Shown: one piece after another, positions 17,914-26,064 of the stretch
Numbering within the stretch: position 1 is the first letter of the stretch
How the letters are laid out: each line of letters starts with the position of its first letter
Source of the DNA: Bacillota bacterium
GTDB lineage: Bacteria > Bacillota > Clostridia > Saccharofermentanales > DTU023
Assembly: GCA_023426575.1 (NCBI GenBank)
Contig: JAFAAL010000014.1
Location: 62,001-126,000, forward strand
Direction: 5' to 3'
Length of the DNA: 64,000 nucleotides
Made by a program: the position numbers and the translations under genes
The notes under the pieces: model-generated
What the model was told of the DNA's origin: nothing
The model's input: the letters and a program-made list of their open reading frames with translations, nothing else
Database searches by the model: none

Positions 17914-18957
17914 CTAGTGATTGCTGCTGATCTCATCGAGGTAATTGTACTGGACCATAGTCCTAATCTCTGTGAGGTCCGATGTGTGGCCAAGAATCCA
18001 CATGAGCTTACAGACAGCCGTCTCCGTCGTCATGTCGTTTCCTGGGATGACACCGAGCTGGCGCGCCGCTTCTCCCACGCCATAGATGGAGAGATTGACG
18101 CCATCATAGGGACACTGGGAGATCATGACGACTGGAATATGATGCTCCTGGATAAGTCGCTCGATACCCCCCGCCATCCCTCGCGTCAGGTTTGCGATTC
18201 CCCCAGCACCGAATCCCTCTATGATCAGACCGCGACAGCCACTCTCTGCATAGTAGTCCAGGATTGTCGCCTCAGTCGATGGGCTGAGCTTTAAGAGGCC
18301 GACCTCACTGACGAGGCTGAGCTCTGGCTCAGTGGGGACCGCGCCTTCTACAGGCAGTTCACTGAGACCCGGTCCATCCGTCAGGACACGCGGCCGAGCG
18401 TGCCAGATGAGCTCCTCGCCGCGAATTTCCGCCAGGATCGGATAGTTCCTGGAGACATAGGCGTCCTCATTTTTAGAGTACATCTTGAAGGCTCGGACGC
18501 CATGGATCAATTTGCGATTGAAGGCAATGGCCACACCTGGCTCCGCCTCCAAGGCAAATTGGATGGCTGACTGTAAATTCTCTGGACCATCGCTATCTGG
18601 GACAGAGGACGGCTTCTGAGAGCCTGTCAGGAGGACGGGGATCTGAACATTTCGCAACATAAAAGACAGGGCTGCCGCCGTATAGCACATCGTGTCTGTC
18701 CCGTGCGTGATGACGACGGCATCATAAGCTGTCTGGGCTACAGAGACAGCCGTCGCTATGGCGACCCAGTCGGCGACCTCCATCTCAGAAGAATCCTTGT
18801 TCATCAACTGCTGCGCGGTGTACTCAGCCCGTTCTTGGAGGGCTGGAAGCTGGGCCAGAAGCTCTGCCCCTGAGATCCCCGGCACGAAACCTCGGTCCGT
18901 AGCGACACAGGCGATGGTCCCGCCCGTGGCTAGGAGTAAGATTTTCTTCTTTTTCAT
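17914..18957 (-). CDS. ansA: L-asparaginase
   Basis: Hydrolyses asparagine to aspartate and ammonia. The 347 residues have both catalytic threonine motifs: LLATGGTIA (Thr14) and VITHGTDTM (Thr87, Asp88). GSQKPSS and the C-terminal YGVGEAARQLG are family typical. No signal peptide is seen, so it is probably cytoplasmic. The ATG at 18957 follows a terminator T-run by about ten bases and has no SD, although the N-terminus is canonical. It is tail to tail with the kinase gene, five bases apart. Confidence 0.93.
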   Translation of the reverse strand: MKKKKILLLATGGTIACVATDRGFVPGISGAELLAQLPALQERAEYTAQQLMNKDSSEMEVADWVAIATAVSVAQTAYDAVVITHGTDTMCYTAAALSFMLRNVQIPVLLTGSQKPSSVPDSDGPENLQSAIQFALEAEPGVAIAFNRKLIHGVRAFKMYSKNEDAYVSRNYPILAEIRGEELIWHARPRVLTDGPGLSELPVEGAVPTEPELSLVSEVGLLKLSPSTEATILDYYAESGCRGLIIEGFGAGGIANLTRGMAGGIERLIQEHHIPVVMISQCPYDGVNLSIYGVGEAARQLGVIPGNDMTTETAVCKLMWILGHTSDLTEIRTMVQYNYLDEISSNH

Positions 18958-18962
18958 GATTT

Positions 18963-18992
18963 TAAAAAGAGCCTGAGCGTATGCGCTCAGGC
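18963..18992 (-). terminator. terminator after ridA, just before ansA
   Basis: GCCTGAGCG / CGCTCAGGC stem (nine pairs, four-base loop) followed on the minus strand by TCTTTTT. The ansA ATG begins about six bases further on, so ansA expression needs read-through or another start of transcription. Confidence 0.85.
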
Positions 18993-19001
18993 CAGGATTT
19001 G

Positions 19002-19385
19002 CTACTTGACAGCGGCGACGGCTTCGATTTCAACCCGTGCGCCCTTGGGCAGTTGATGAACGGCCACACAGGCTCTCGCGGGATATTCGCCCGTGAAAAA
19101 TTCAGCATAGACCTCATTGACTGCGGCAAAGTCTGCCATGTCGACCAGGTAGATATTACACTTGATCAGCTCGTCGTAGCTGGCTCCTGCCGCCTCGAGG
19201 ATGAAGCCAATATTTTGCATAGAAGCTCTGGCCGCGGCCTGAATATCATCGACGATCAATTCATGGGTCTCGGGGGACACAGGCAGTTGACCTGAGATGA
19301 AGAGGAGATTGCCTACTTGTTTAGCCTGAACGTAGGGGCCGACAGCCGCAGGCGCGCGATCCGAATGAATTTTCTTAATGTCCAT
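19002..19385 (-). CDS. ridA: RidA family reactive intermediate deaminase
   Basis: RidA (YjgF/YER057c/UK114) proteins hydrolyse toxic enamine and imine intermediates from PLP enzymes such as threonine dehydratase. The 127 residues include APAAVGPYVQAKQ, LLFISGQLPV, the invariant arginine in PARACVAV, and a VEIEAVAAVK ending. The start is ATG 19385 behind AGAGG; upstream codons in frame cross a promoter. It lies just upstream of asparaginase. Confidence 0.95.
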   Translation of the reverse strand: MDIKKIHSDRAPAAVGPYVQAKQVGNLLFISGQLPVSPETHELIVDDIQAAARASMQNIGFILEAAGASYDELIKCNIYLVDMADFAAVNEVYAEFFTGEYPARACVAVHQLPKGARVEIEAVAAVK

Positions 19386-19428
19386 GAGAGACCTCTTTCT
19401 ACTCGAGATGAGTGTTTGTTTTGAGCGT

Positions 19429-19437
19429 ATTGTAACA
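19429..19437 (-). promoter_or_regulatory. extended -10 promoter element for ridA
   Basis: TGT followed by TACAAT on the minus strand, about 40 bases before the ridA ATG. The -35 region is weak. Confidence 0.42.
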
Positions 19438-19475
19438 TTTTTCGGGGCTTTTGACCTTTCTGAGCACTGATCCAC

Positions 19476-19505
19476 TTGCCAGTTTCATGTCCCTTAGCTC
19501 ATAAT
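19476..19505 (+). promoter_or_regulatory. candidate promoter for the CDF transporter
   Basis: TTGCCA (19476-19481), an 18-base spacer and CATAAT (19500-19505), about 22 bases before the proposed GTG start. Confidence 0.45.
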
Positions 19506-19527
19506 GCCAAGGGTGAAAGGAGGCTCT

Positions 19528-20661
19528 GTGAGGACCTTAAAGCAGAACAATCTCGGACTGGAGCGTCAGTCTCTCGTCTATCTCATCCTAAACCTCATGC
19601 TCTTTGTCGCAAAGCTCAGCCTGGGGCTTCTGCTTCATTCTTTTGCCCTGATGGGAGATGCCCTCAACAACTTAAACGACTCCTTGAGTTCGATTGTCAC
19701 CTGGATCTCTCTTCACATCTATGCCAAGCCGGCCGACAGCGATCATCCCTATGGGCATCAGCGCGTTGACTATATCGCCAGCACTCTCCTCGCCATCTTC
19801 ATTCTCTTTACGGGCTTCGAGCTCATGCGCTCAAGTATCGTGCGCCTCATCGCAGGCAGCTCGCCAGACTTCAGTCGCTATACCCTCTATGTCCTCTGCC
19901 TCTCTATTCTCTTCAAGTTCTACGTCTACAGCAGCGCCCGTAAAGTGGCCAAGAATTCACAAACGCTGGTCTTTCGAGCCATTGTCACAGATGCGCTCTT
20001 TGACATCTTGATCAGTGTCACCATTCTTATCGCCCTCTCACTCGAGCCATTTTCGTCGCTCTCTCTCGATGCCCTCTGTGCACTCGGCCTCTCTCTCCTC
20101 ATCATCTTTCAGGCCATTCAGCTCCTCCGGGAGAGCTTCAATCAAATTCTCGGGGTCGTCCCCGATGCCAGAGTTCTTGCTGAGATTGAGCAGATTTATG
20201 CCCGCTCTCCCCTCGTCATCGGCACGCACGACCTCGTCTTGCACAGCTATGGCCGGCAGAACGTCTTCGGCATCATCCACATGGAGGTCGACAGTTCCCT
20301 AGACCTCGTTCATCTGCATGACGAGGTCTCTCGACTGGAGAAGAATGTCATGAAAGAGACGGGTGTCCTGCTCTCGACACATATCGACCCGGTTGAACTC
20401 AAAGATCGGCGCCTCATTGGATTGAGACAGCGGGTGGCTGAGGTCTGTGAGGCCATCGACCCAGATTTAGAACCCCATGACTTTGTCCTCGAGCGTCGCC
20501 ATGGCCGCCGCTACCATCTTAAATTTGAGCTCAAATTCCCCGATCGCTATGTCCAAAATATCTCTGAGATCCTCGCAAGAATCGAGAGTGACATTTGTGC
20601 CACTCAGGACATCGACTTAAAAATCACGATCCAGCCTGAGTTCGGCTACTTGCCCTACTAG
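19528..20661 (+). CDS. cation diffusion facilitator family transporter
   Basis: Metal/proton antiporter that expels divalent cations such as Zn, Co, Mn or Fe. The 377 residues have the CDF signature in helix 2 (LLLHSFALMGDALNNLNDS), the HPYGHQRVDY loop, about six membrane helices and a cytoplasmic C-terminal domain with a His-rich segment (VLSTHIDPVE). About 80 further residues beyond the usual domain (from about 300) are unexplained. The start is GTG 19528 with AAAGGAGG five bases away; an ATG at 19504 lies before the SD. The metal is not evident. Confidence 0.88.
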   Translation: MRTLKQNNLGLERQSLVYLILNLMLFVAKLSLGLLLHSFALMGDALNNLNDSLSSIVTWISLHIYAKPADSDHPYGHQRVDYIASTLLAIFILFTGFELMRSSIVRLIAGSSPDFSRYTLYVLCLSILFKFYVYSSARKVAKNSQTLVFRAIVTDALFDILISVTILIALSLEPFSSLSLDALCALGLSLLIIFQAIQLLRESFNQILGVVPDARVLAEIEQIYARSPLVIGTHDLVLHSYGRQNVFGIIHMEVDSSLDLVHLHDEVSRLEKNVMKETGVLLSTHIDPVELKDRRLIGLRQRVAEVCEAIDPDLEPHDFVLERRHGRRYHLKFELKFPDRYVQNISEILARIESDICATQDIDLKITIQPEFGYLPY

Positions 20662-21946
20662 CTCCCTGCCGCCTCTTTAAGCTCCAGAGAAAAGTAAGGC
20701 CCAGCATGAGGCTCAAGAACTCAGCCAGCGCCAAGACAGACCAGACGGCTGACGGCCTCACAGAGACGACGGCAACCATGACGAGCGTAATCATGATGGG
20801 AGTGCGCACGAGTGAGAGAATGGAGGCGTATTTGCCCTGGCCGAGACTTGCCAGGAGGGTGATCATTAAGACGTTGAAACCGAGGGGCAAATAGGCCCAG
20901 GCAAAGGTTGAAAGCGCCTCTAGTGCATGGGGGAAAAGATGTGAATCCCTCTCTAAAAAAAGGCCCACTATCTGAGAGCCCATATGTCGTGCGAGCAAAA
21001 TAAAGAACACGGCAATCGCGGCGACGAAGCTGAAGCCTCTCAAGATATTGCGTCGCAGGCGGCGACTGTCCTCACGGCCGTAGTCGTAGCTTAAGAGCGG
21101 GGCGAGCCCCTGGGCGACGCCACTCATCGTCACCTGTGTAAAGATCGAAATATAGGAAATCGTCGTATAGATGATCACCGCCTCCTGCCCGCCCAGGGCC
21201 AAGAGAGTGGCATTGAAGATGAAGACTGTGTAGCCGATCGACAACTCAGAGAGAGCGTCACCGAGGCCCAGAGGCAGGATCTTGACGAGGCAGTGAAGCC
21301 GAAATTTGGGAATGAGACGAAGCTCCCCTCGCCGTCTCAGGAAGTGCGAGAGCAAAAGACTACTGCTGAGAACCTGGGCAATGCCCGTGGCGAGTGCTGC
21401 ACCGAAGATGCCGAGTTGGAAGTGAACAATGAAGAGGTAGTCCAGACCCAAATTAGAGAGAGCAGCGGCGAGGACAGCAAGCGCTGAATAGCGAGGGAAG
21501 CCATCGACCTTGACCAAGACCTCGAGCTGATAGCTCAGCATGAAAAAGAGTGAAAAGGGAATGATCGTCTTGAGATAGACCCTGACCTGGGGCAAGGTCT
21601 CTCCCTCTGCACCGAGAAAGGGCATAAAGTGTTCCAGACTGAGGGCAAGGAGCACGGTATAGACGAGGCCGACGACAATGAGGGCCATGAAGCCAGTTGA
21701 AAAATAGAGATTGGCCCCCTCCGCATCCTCTGCCCCGAGCTTGTGGCCGACCTTGGTCAAGGTGCCAATGCTAAAGAGAATCCCGAAGGCGAAGAGGCTC
21801 GTCAGAACGGGCATCGAGATGTTGACGGCCGCAAATTCCACTTCGCCGACATAATTGGCCACAAAATAGCCGTCGATCATGGTGTAGAGGGCAAAGACCC
21901 ACATCGCCAGAATCGACGGCAAGGTATATTTGAGGAAGCGCCTCAT
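20624..21946 (-). CDS. MATE family efflux transporter
   Basis: Multidrug and toxin extrusion antiporter of 440 residues with about twelve hydrophobic helices. N-terminal features are LPSILAMWVFALYTMIDGYFVANYVGE and the SMPVLTSLFAFGILFSIG helix, typical of Clostridial MATE proteins. It overlaps the CDF gene tail to tail by 38 bases. It starts 18 bases after pncB; the SD is weak. The substrate is unknown. Confidence 0.9.
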   Translation of the reverse strand: MRRFLKYTLPSILAMWVFALYTMIDGYFVANYVGEVEFAAVNISMPVLTSLFAFGILFSIGTLTKVGHKLGAEDAEGANLYFSTGFMALIVVGLVYTVLLALSLEHFMPFLGAEGETLPQVRVYLKTIIPFSLFFMLSYQLEVLVKVDGFPRYSALAVLAAALSNLGLDYLFIVHFQLGIFGAALATGIAQVLSSSLLLSHFLRRRGELRLIPKFRLHCLVKILPLGLGDALSELSIGYTVFIFNATLLALGGQEAVIIYTTISYISIFTQVTMSGVAQGLAPLLSYDYGREDSRRLRRNILRGFSFVAAIAVFFILLARHMGSQIVGLFLERDSHLFPHALEALSTFAWAYLPLGFNVLMITLLASLGQGKYASILSLVRTPIMITLVMVAVVSVRPSAVWSVLALAEFLSLMLGLTFLWSLKRRQGASRASSRTQAGS

Positions 21947-21964
21947 CCTGCCCGTCCGAGATTT

Positions 21965-23428
21965 CTAAATGCGCTTGGCATTATGGGCCTGTAAGATGCT
22001 GTCCTTGAGATCCCAGAGTTCTTGAGAGAGGTCGACATAGTAGATCTGTGGATTCTCCAGACGCTTGATCGAATTCCAGAGTGTCTGGAGTTCCGCCTGG
22101 GCATAGGCTCGAATCTCCTGAAGATTCGGACACCGATAGACCACCTGACCCTCTCTAAATATGGGCTCGAGCAGACGTCTCGCACGGAATGAACTGAGCG
22201 TCTTCCGCTTCCAGGTGTGCAGGGGGTCAAAGATCTCGAGAGGCCGACTCTCATCCAAGCTCTCCGACTCCAAGGTGATGAGATCCGCCTCCGCAAAGCC
22301 CTCATCATTGTACAGACGGTAGACCTGCTTGGCTCCAGGATTCGTAATTTTCCCAGGATTCTCAGAAATCTTCATCCTCGGCTCGATGACGCCATGATCG
22401 TTTTCAATGGCTGAGAGCTTGTACACGCCCGAAAAGACGGGCTCCGCACGAGATGTGATCAGGCGCTCGCCAACCCCGAAGGCATCAATTTTTGCCCCTT
22501 GGATCAAGAGCTCCTTGATCAGATACTCATCAATGGAATTTGAAACGACAATCTTACAGTCCGTGAGACCCGCTGCATCCAGAGCCTCCCTCGCCTTCTG
22601 CGAGAGATAGGTGAGATCCCCAGAGTCGATACGCACGCCGGCTAGGCGCTTACCCTGAGGCTCAAGGATCTCACGATGAACGCGGATCGCATTGGGAATT
22701 CCCGAATTTAAAGTATTGTAGGTGTCAATCAGCAGTTGGCAGTTATCGGGATAGACCTTGGCAAAAGCCACAAAAGACTCGTACTCCGTCGGGAAAGACT
22801 GCACCCAGGAGTGGGCCATCGTGCCGAGTGCGGGCATGTCAAAGATCTGGGCGGCGAGAGTACACGAAGTGCCCGCAACCCCTGAGATATAGGCGGCACG
22901 TGCTCCGAGCAAAGACGCGTCATAGCCCTGAGCGCGCCGCGCTCCAAATTCCATGACGGGCCGTCCCTCAGCCGCACGCACAATACGCGCCGACTTGGTC
23001 GCAATCAAAGATTGGTGATTGATCGACAAGAGCAGCATGGTCTCAATCAATTGACACTGCCAGAGAGGGCCACGCACCCGTACAATGGGCTCGGCTGGGA
23101 AGATAGGCGTGCCCTCTGGAATCGCATCGATATCACAGGCAAAGCGAAACTGGCTGAGTGCCTCCAGAAAATCCTCCTGGAAGCCCTGCTCTCGCAGGTA
23201 GAGTATGATCGTCTCATCAAAGTCTAGGCGCTCCAGATAGTCAATCATCTGTTCGACGCCAGCCATAATGGCATAGCCCCCCTGTTCTGGAACCTGCCGA
23301 AAAAAGAGATCAAAGTAGGCGATGCGCTCATGGATCCCCTGCTCAAAGTAGGCCTGGGCCATGGTGAATTCGTAAAAATCAGAAAGCAGACTCAAATTTG
23401 TCTGACGACTCGTCATCTGATAGTCCAT
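21965..23428 (-). CDS. pncB: nicotinate phosphoribosyltransferase
   Basis: Converts nicotinate and PRPP to nicotinate mononucleotide for NAD salvage. The 487 residues fit the Gram-positive form: LLSDFYEFTMAQAYFEQG at the start, EFGARRAQGYDASLLGARAAYI, THAT-like ALGTMAHSWVQSFP, VRIDSGDLTYLS and KIVVSNSIDEYLIKEL. The ATG at 23428 has AGAGAGG upstream. Its first 50 bases overlap the 3' end of truA in another frame, unusually long for coupled genes; a second ATG at 23416 would shorten this to 38. Confidence 0.95.
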   Translation of the reverse strand: MDYQMTSRQTNLSLLSDFYEFTMAQAYFEQGIHERIAYFDLFFRQVPEQGGYAIMAGVEQMIDYLERLDFDETIILYLREQGFQEDFLEALSQFRFACDIDAIPEGTPIFPAEPIVRVRGPLWQCQLIETMLLLSINHQSLIATKSARIVRAAEGRPVMEFGARRAQGYDASLLGARAAYISGVAGTSCTLAAQIFDMPALGTMAHSWVQSFPTEYESFVAFAKVYPDNCQLLIDTYNTLNSGIPNAIRVHREILEPQGKRLAGVRIDSGDLTYLSQKAREALDAAGLTDCKIVVSNSIDEYLIKELLIQGAKIDAFGVGERLITSRAEPVFSGVYKLSAIENDHGVIEPRMKISENPGKITNPGAKQVYRLYNDEGFAEADLITLESESLDESRPLEIFDPLHTWKRKTLSSFRARRLLEPIFREGQVVYRCPNLQEIRAYAQAELQTLWNSIKRLENPQIYYVDLSQELWDLKDSILQAHNAKRI

Positions 23429-24239
23429 AATATCCTCTCTTTAACTGAGTGAGCAATTGCTCATAATCTGATCGTCCATCGCGCCCAAAGAGCGGCTTAT
23501 CAAAGTAGACGCGTTCCAGACAGAGTCCTTGTGCGGGCAGTGTCGGGCCGAGGGCCGTGCGATCTCGCTTGGCAAAGGCCTCATGCACCTCCTCAGTCGA
23601 GAGATCTCCCGCCATGACGAGGAGCGCGGTCCCTGCCAGAATTCTCACCATATGATACAAGAATCCCGAGCCGAGGACATGAAGCTCTATGACATCGTCA
23701 CGCCGGAGACCCCGGATGAGGTCTAGGCGTCTCACGGTCGTGGGCGTCGGGCTCCCCTGATCCATAAAGGCGGCAAAATCATGCTCTCCGAGGAGAGGTT
23801 CTACCAGAGCTGGCAGTCTCTCAAGCCGCAAAATTTTGCCATAGTGATAAGTCGTGTCTGTCATAAAGGCCGAGGCAATACGTCGGTTGAAGATCCGATA
23901 ACAATAGTGCTTGGCCACACTCTGGTGACGGAGAGAAAAAGCGGGAGGCAAAATCACGGCCTGACTGACGACTAGGCCTGGGACAAGGTGGTAGTTGAGG
24001 GCCAAGGGCAGGCGCTCGACTGGAATCCTAGACGAAGAAAAGCACTGACATACCAAGCCTCGGGCCGAGACCCCTGCATCCGTTCTCGACGAGGCGCGAA
24101 AGCGGACTCTCTCAGCTGTCAGACCCGTCCACGCCCTCTCCATCTCCGCTTGGACAGAAGGGGCATTGGCCTGATATTGCCAACCGTGGAACTTGCGACC
24201 GATGAATTCAATTTTGAAACCGAGATTGCGCTCAGTCAC
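23379..24239 (-). CDS. truA: tRNA pseudouridine synthase A
   Basis: Makes pseudouridine at positions 38-40 of tRNA anticodon arms. The catalytic Asp lies in RASSRTDAGVSARG; also seen are EFIGRKFHGWQYQ, HDFAAFMDQGS and FLYHMVRILAGTALLV. I choose GTG 24239 (286 residues), which has AGAGG seven bases upstream and overlaps the end of the ROK gene by eight bases; an in-frame ATG at 24275 lies deeper in that gene. In many Clostridia truA follows ecfT directly; here a kinase gene is interposed. Confidence 0.94.
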   Translation of the reverse strand: MTERNLGFKIEFIGRKFHGWQYQANAPSVQAEMERAWTGLTAERVRFRASSRTDAGVSARGLVCQCFSSSRIPVERLPLALNYHLVPGLVVSQAVILPPAFSLRHQSVAKHYCYRIFNRRIASAFMTDTTYHYGKILRLERLPALVEPLLGEHDFAAFMDQGSPTPTTVRRLDLIRGLRRDDVIELHVLGSGFLYHMVRILAGTALLVMAGDLSTEEVHEAFAKRDRTALGPTLPAQGLCLERVYFDKPLFGRDGRSDYEQLLTQLKRGYYGLSDDESSDKFESAF

Positions 24240-25200
24240 AGCTCTGCCTCTGTTCGGCATAGAGAGCGGCACCAATCAGCCCAGCGTCATTCCCCAGCTC
24301 AGCGAGCAGGATGCATGTGCTCGGGACAAGAGCATCGAGGAAGAGCTTCTTCTGGATCTTCTCCTCGACATTGCGACGGAGGACCTCGCCAGCATGGGAG
24401 AGGCCACCTCCGAGAATAATGACCTCCGGCATCAGAGTATTGATGACGTTGGCGAGACCTTCGGCCAGATTTTCATAATAGTGACTGAGGAGAGCCCCTG
24501 CAATCGGACAGTGCTTTTCAGCAGCGGCGAAGGCTGTGCGGCCCGAGACCTTGCCATCGCGCTGCGCTAGGCTTGCGAGGAGGGAGTCAGGAGCTGCTGC
24601 GATCGCCGCCTCCGTCTCACGGATCAGCGCAGTCGCCGAGACATACTGCTCAAAGCAGCCTCGGCGTCCACAGCCGCAGGGCTGTCCCCCCGCAGCAATG
24701 ACATGGTGACCGAGTTCTGAGGCCATGCCGTTGAAACCTGTAAAGAGCTTCCCATCGAAGCAAATTCCAGCCCCGAGACCCGTCCCGAGGATAATGAGAA
24801 CAGAACTTGAACTCTCGCGCCCCGCGCCCAGTTTGGCCTCGGCCAGAGCCGCAGCATTGGCGTCGTTGACGAGGTGGACGGGACGTTTCAGACGTGCTTG
24901 CACAATCTCCCTGACGGGCAAGTGAAGAAAATTCAAATTCGTCGCCCGGACAAATTCTCCCAGCTCCTCGCTGACCAGCCCTGGCGCCCCCATCCCAATC
25001 GCCTTGAGCTCACAGGGCTCGAGATGCTGTCGTTGAAGGAGCGTCATTGCGAGGTCGAGACAAGAATCTAATATGTCTTCACCACTTCGCTCTCGCGCCT
25101 CGGCCTTGCAATTGGCGCGATCGATGATCTGATAGCTCTCATCGACGAGAGCCGCTTTGAGATTCGTCCCACCGATGTCATAGGCTAGATACAAGCTCAT
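24232..25200 (-). CDS. ROK family sugar kinase, probable glucokinase
   Basis: Phosphorylates glucose or a related hexose with ATP. The 322 residues open with the phosphate-binding DIGGTNLKAAL, then VNDANAAALAEAKLGAG, the ExGH motif ELGHHVI and the ROK zinc motif CGCGRRGCFEQ. No helix-turn-helix is present, so it is not a NagC/XylR regulator. The uptake system in this window that could supply glucose or galactose is mglBAC, but it is 18 kb away. It lies between ecfT and truA. Confidence 0.9.
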   Translation of the reverse strand: MSLYLAYDIGGTNLKAALVDESYQIIDRANCKAEARERSGEDILDSCLDLAMTLLQRQHLEPCELKAIGMGAPGLVSEELGEFVRATNLNFLHLPVREIVQARLKRPVHLVNDANAAALAEAKLGAGRESSSSVLIILGTGLGAGICFDGKLFTGFNGMASELGHHVIAAGGQPCGCGRRGCFEQYVSATALIRETEAAIAAAPDSLLASLAQRDGKVSGRTAFAAAEKHCPIAGALLSHYYENLAEGLANVINTLMPEVIILGGGLSHAGEVLRRNVEEKIQKKLFLDALVPSTCILLAELGNDAGLIGAALYAEQRQSCD

Positions 25201-25254
25201 AGTCTGCCTCCTCAGGATATTGCGTCCATTGTATCACTCTCCGCTCAAGCACGC

Positions 25255-26064
25255 CTATAGGCCACGCCAGCGGGCCTGCAGGAGCAAGCCCAGCGATAAG
25301 AGCATGATGGCCAAGATAAATATGAAGTCTCGAAATTCCAGGCGACTCTCGTTAAGCGTCGTCCGACCTCGGCTGCCCTGATAGCCTCGAACTTCCATGG
25401 CCAGGGCGAGGTCGCTCGCCCGTTTAAGAGCACTGACAAAGAGGGGGACTAAGATAATCACAAAGGCCCGCGCTTTTTTGAGCAGTCCTCCGCGGTCGAG
25501 ATCTCCCCCGCGCGAGGCCTGCGCCTTGATGATGCGGTTGCTCTCATCGATCAGCGTCGGAATAAAGCGCAGGGCAATAGACATCATCAGGGCCAGTTCA
25601 CCCACTGGGACCTTGAAGAACTCTAAGGGTTTTAAGAGTTTTTCGATGGCATCAGCCAGCGCTCGTGCCTTAGTCGTCAGGGAGAGAAAAAAGCTTGAGT
25701 TAAAAACCAGAAGCAAAATTCTCACACTCATGAGAACTGCGGCAGAGAGACCCTCGCGACTGATCTTTAAAGGGCCAAACTGCCAGAGAACCGCTTCTCC
25801 ATCTGCGCGGAAAAACAAGTTCATCAAGAAGGCAAAGAGGACGATAAAGAGCACATTCTTAAAACTGTGTAGAACGACTCGGAACGGAATGTGCGCGACT
25901 TTGACAAAGGCGATGGACAAGAGCAAGTACAGGCCTATAGAGATGGGATCTTTCAGGCGCAAGAGAGCGATGAGCAAGAGAAAGAGCGCCACGATCTTTG
26001 CCCTGGCGTCCAGGCGGTGGAAGAAAGAATGGCCTGGCCAATACTGCCCAATCTTAAAGTCCAT
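25255..26064 (-). CDS. ecfT: energy-coupling factor transporter membrane subunit EcfT
   Basis: Transmembrane coupling subunit of the group II ECF vitamin and metal uptake module. The 269 residues show hydrophobic helices and the two cytoplasmic coupling motifs with the Ala-Arg-Gly pattern, QASRGGDLDRG and LAMEVRGYQG, which contact the ATPases. The start overlaps the ATPase gene by 11 bases with AGGAG in place. Substrate-binding S components are probably encoded elsewhere. Confidence 0.93.
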   Translation of the reverse strand: MDFKIGQYWPGHSFFHRLDARAKIVALFLLLIALLRLKDPISIGLYLLLSIAFVKVAHIPFRVVLHSFKNVLFIVLFAFLMNLFFRADGEAVLWQFGPLKISREGLSAAVLMSVRILLLVFNSSFFLSLTTKARALADAIEKLLKPLEFFKVPVGELALMMSIALRFIPTLIDESNRIIKAQASRGGDLDRGGLLKKARAFVIILVPLFVSALKRASDLALAMEVRGYQGSRGRTTLNESRLEFRDFIFILAIMLLSLGLLLQARWRGL

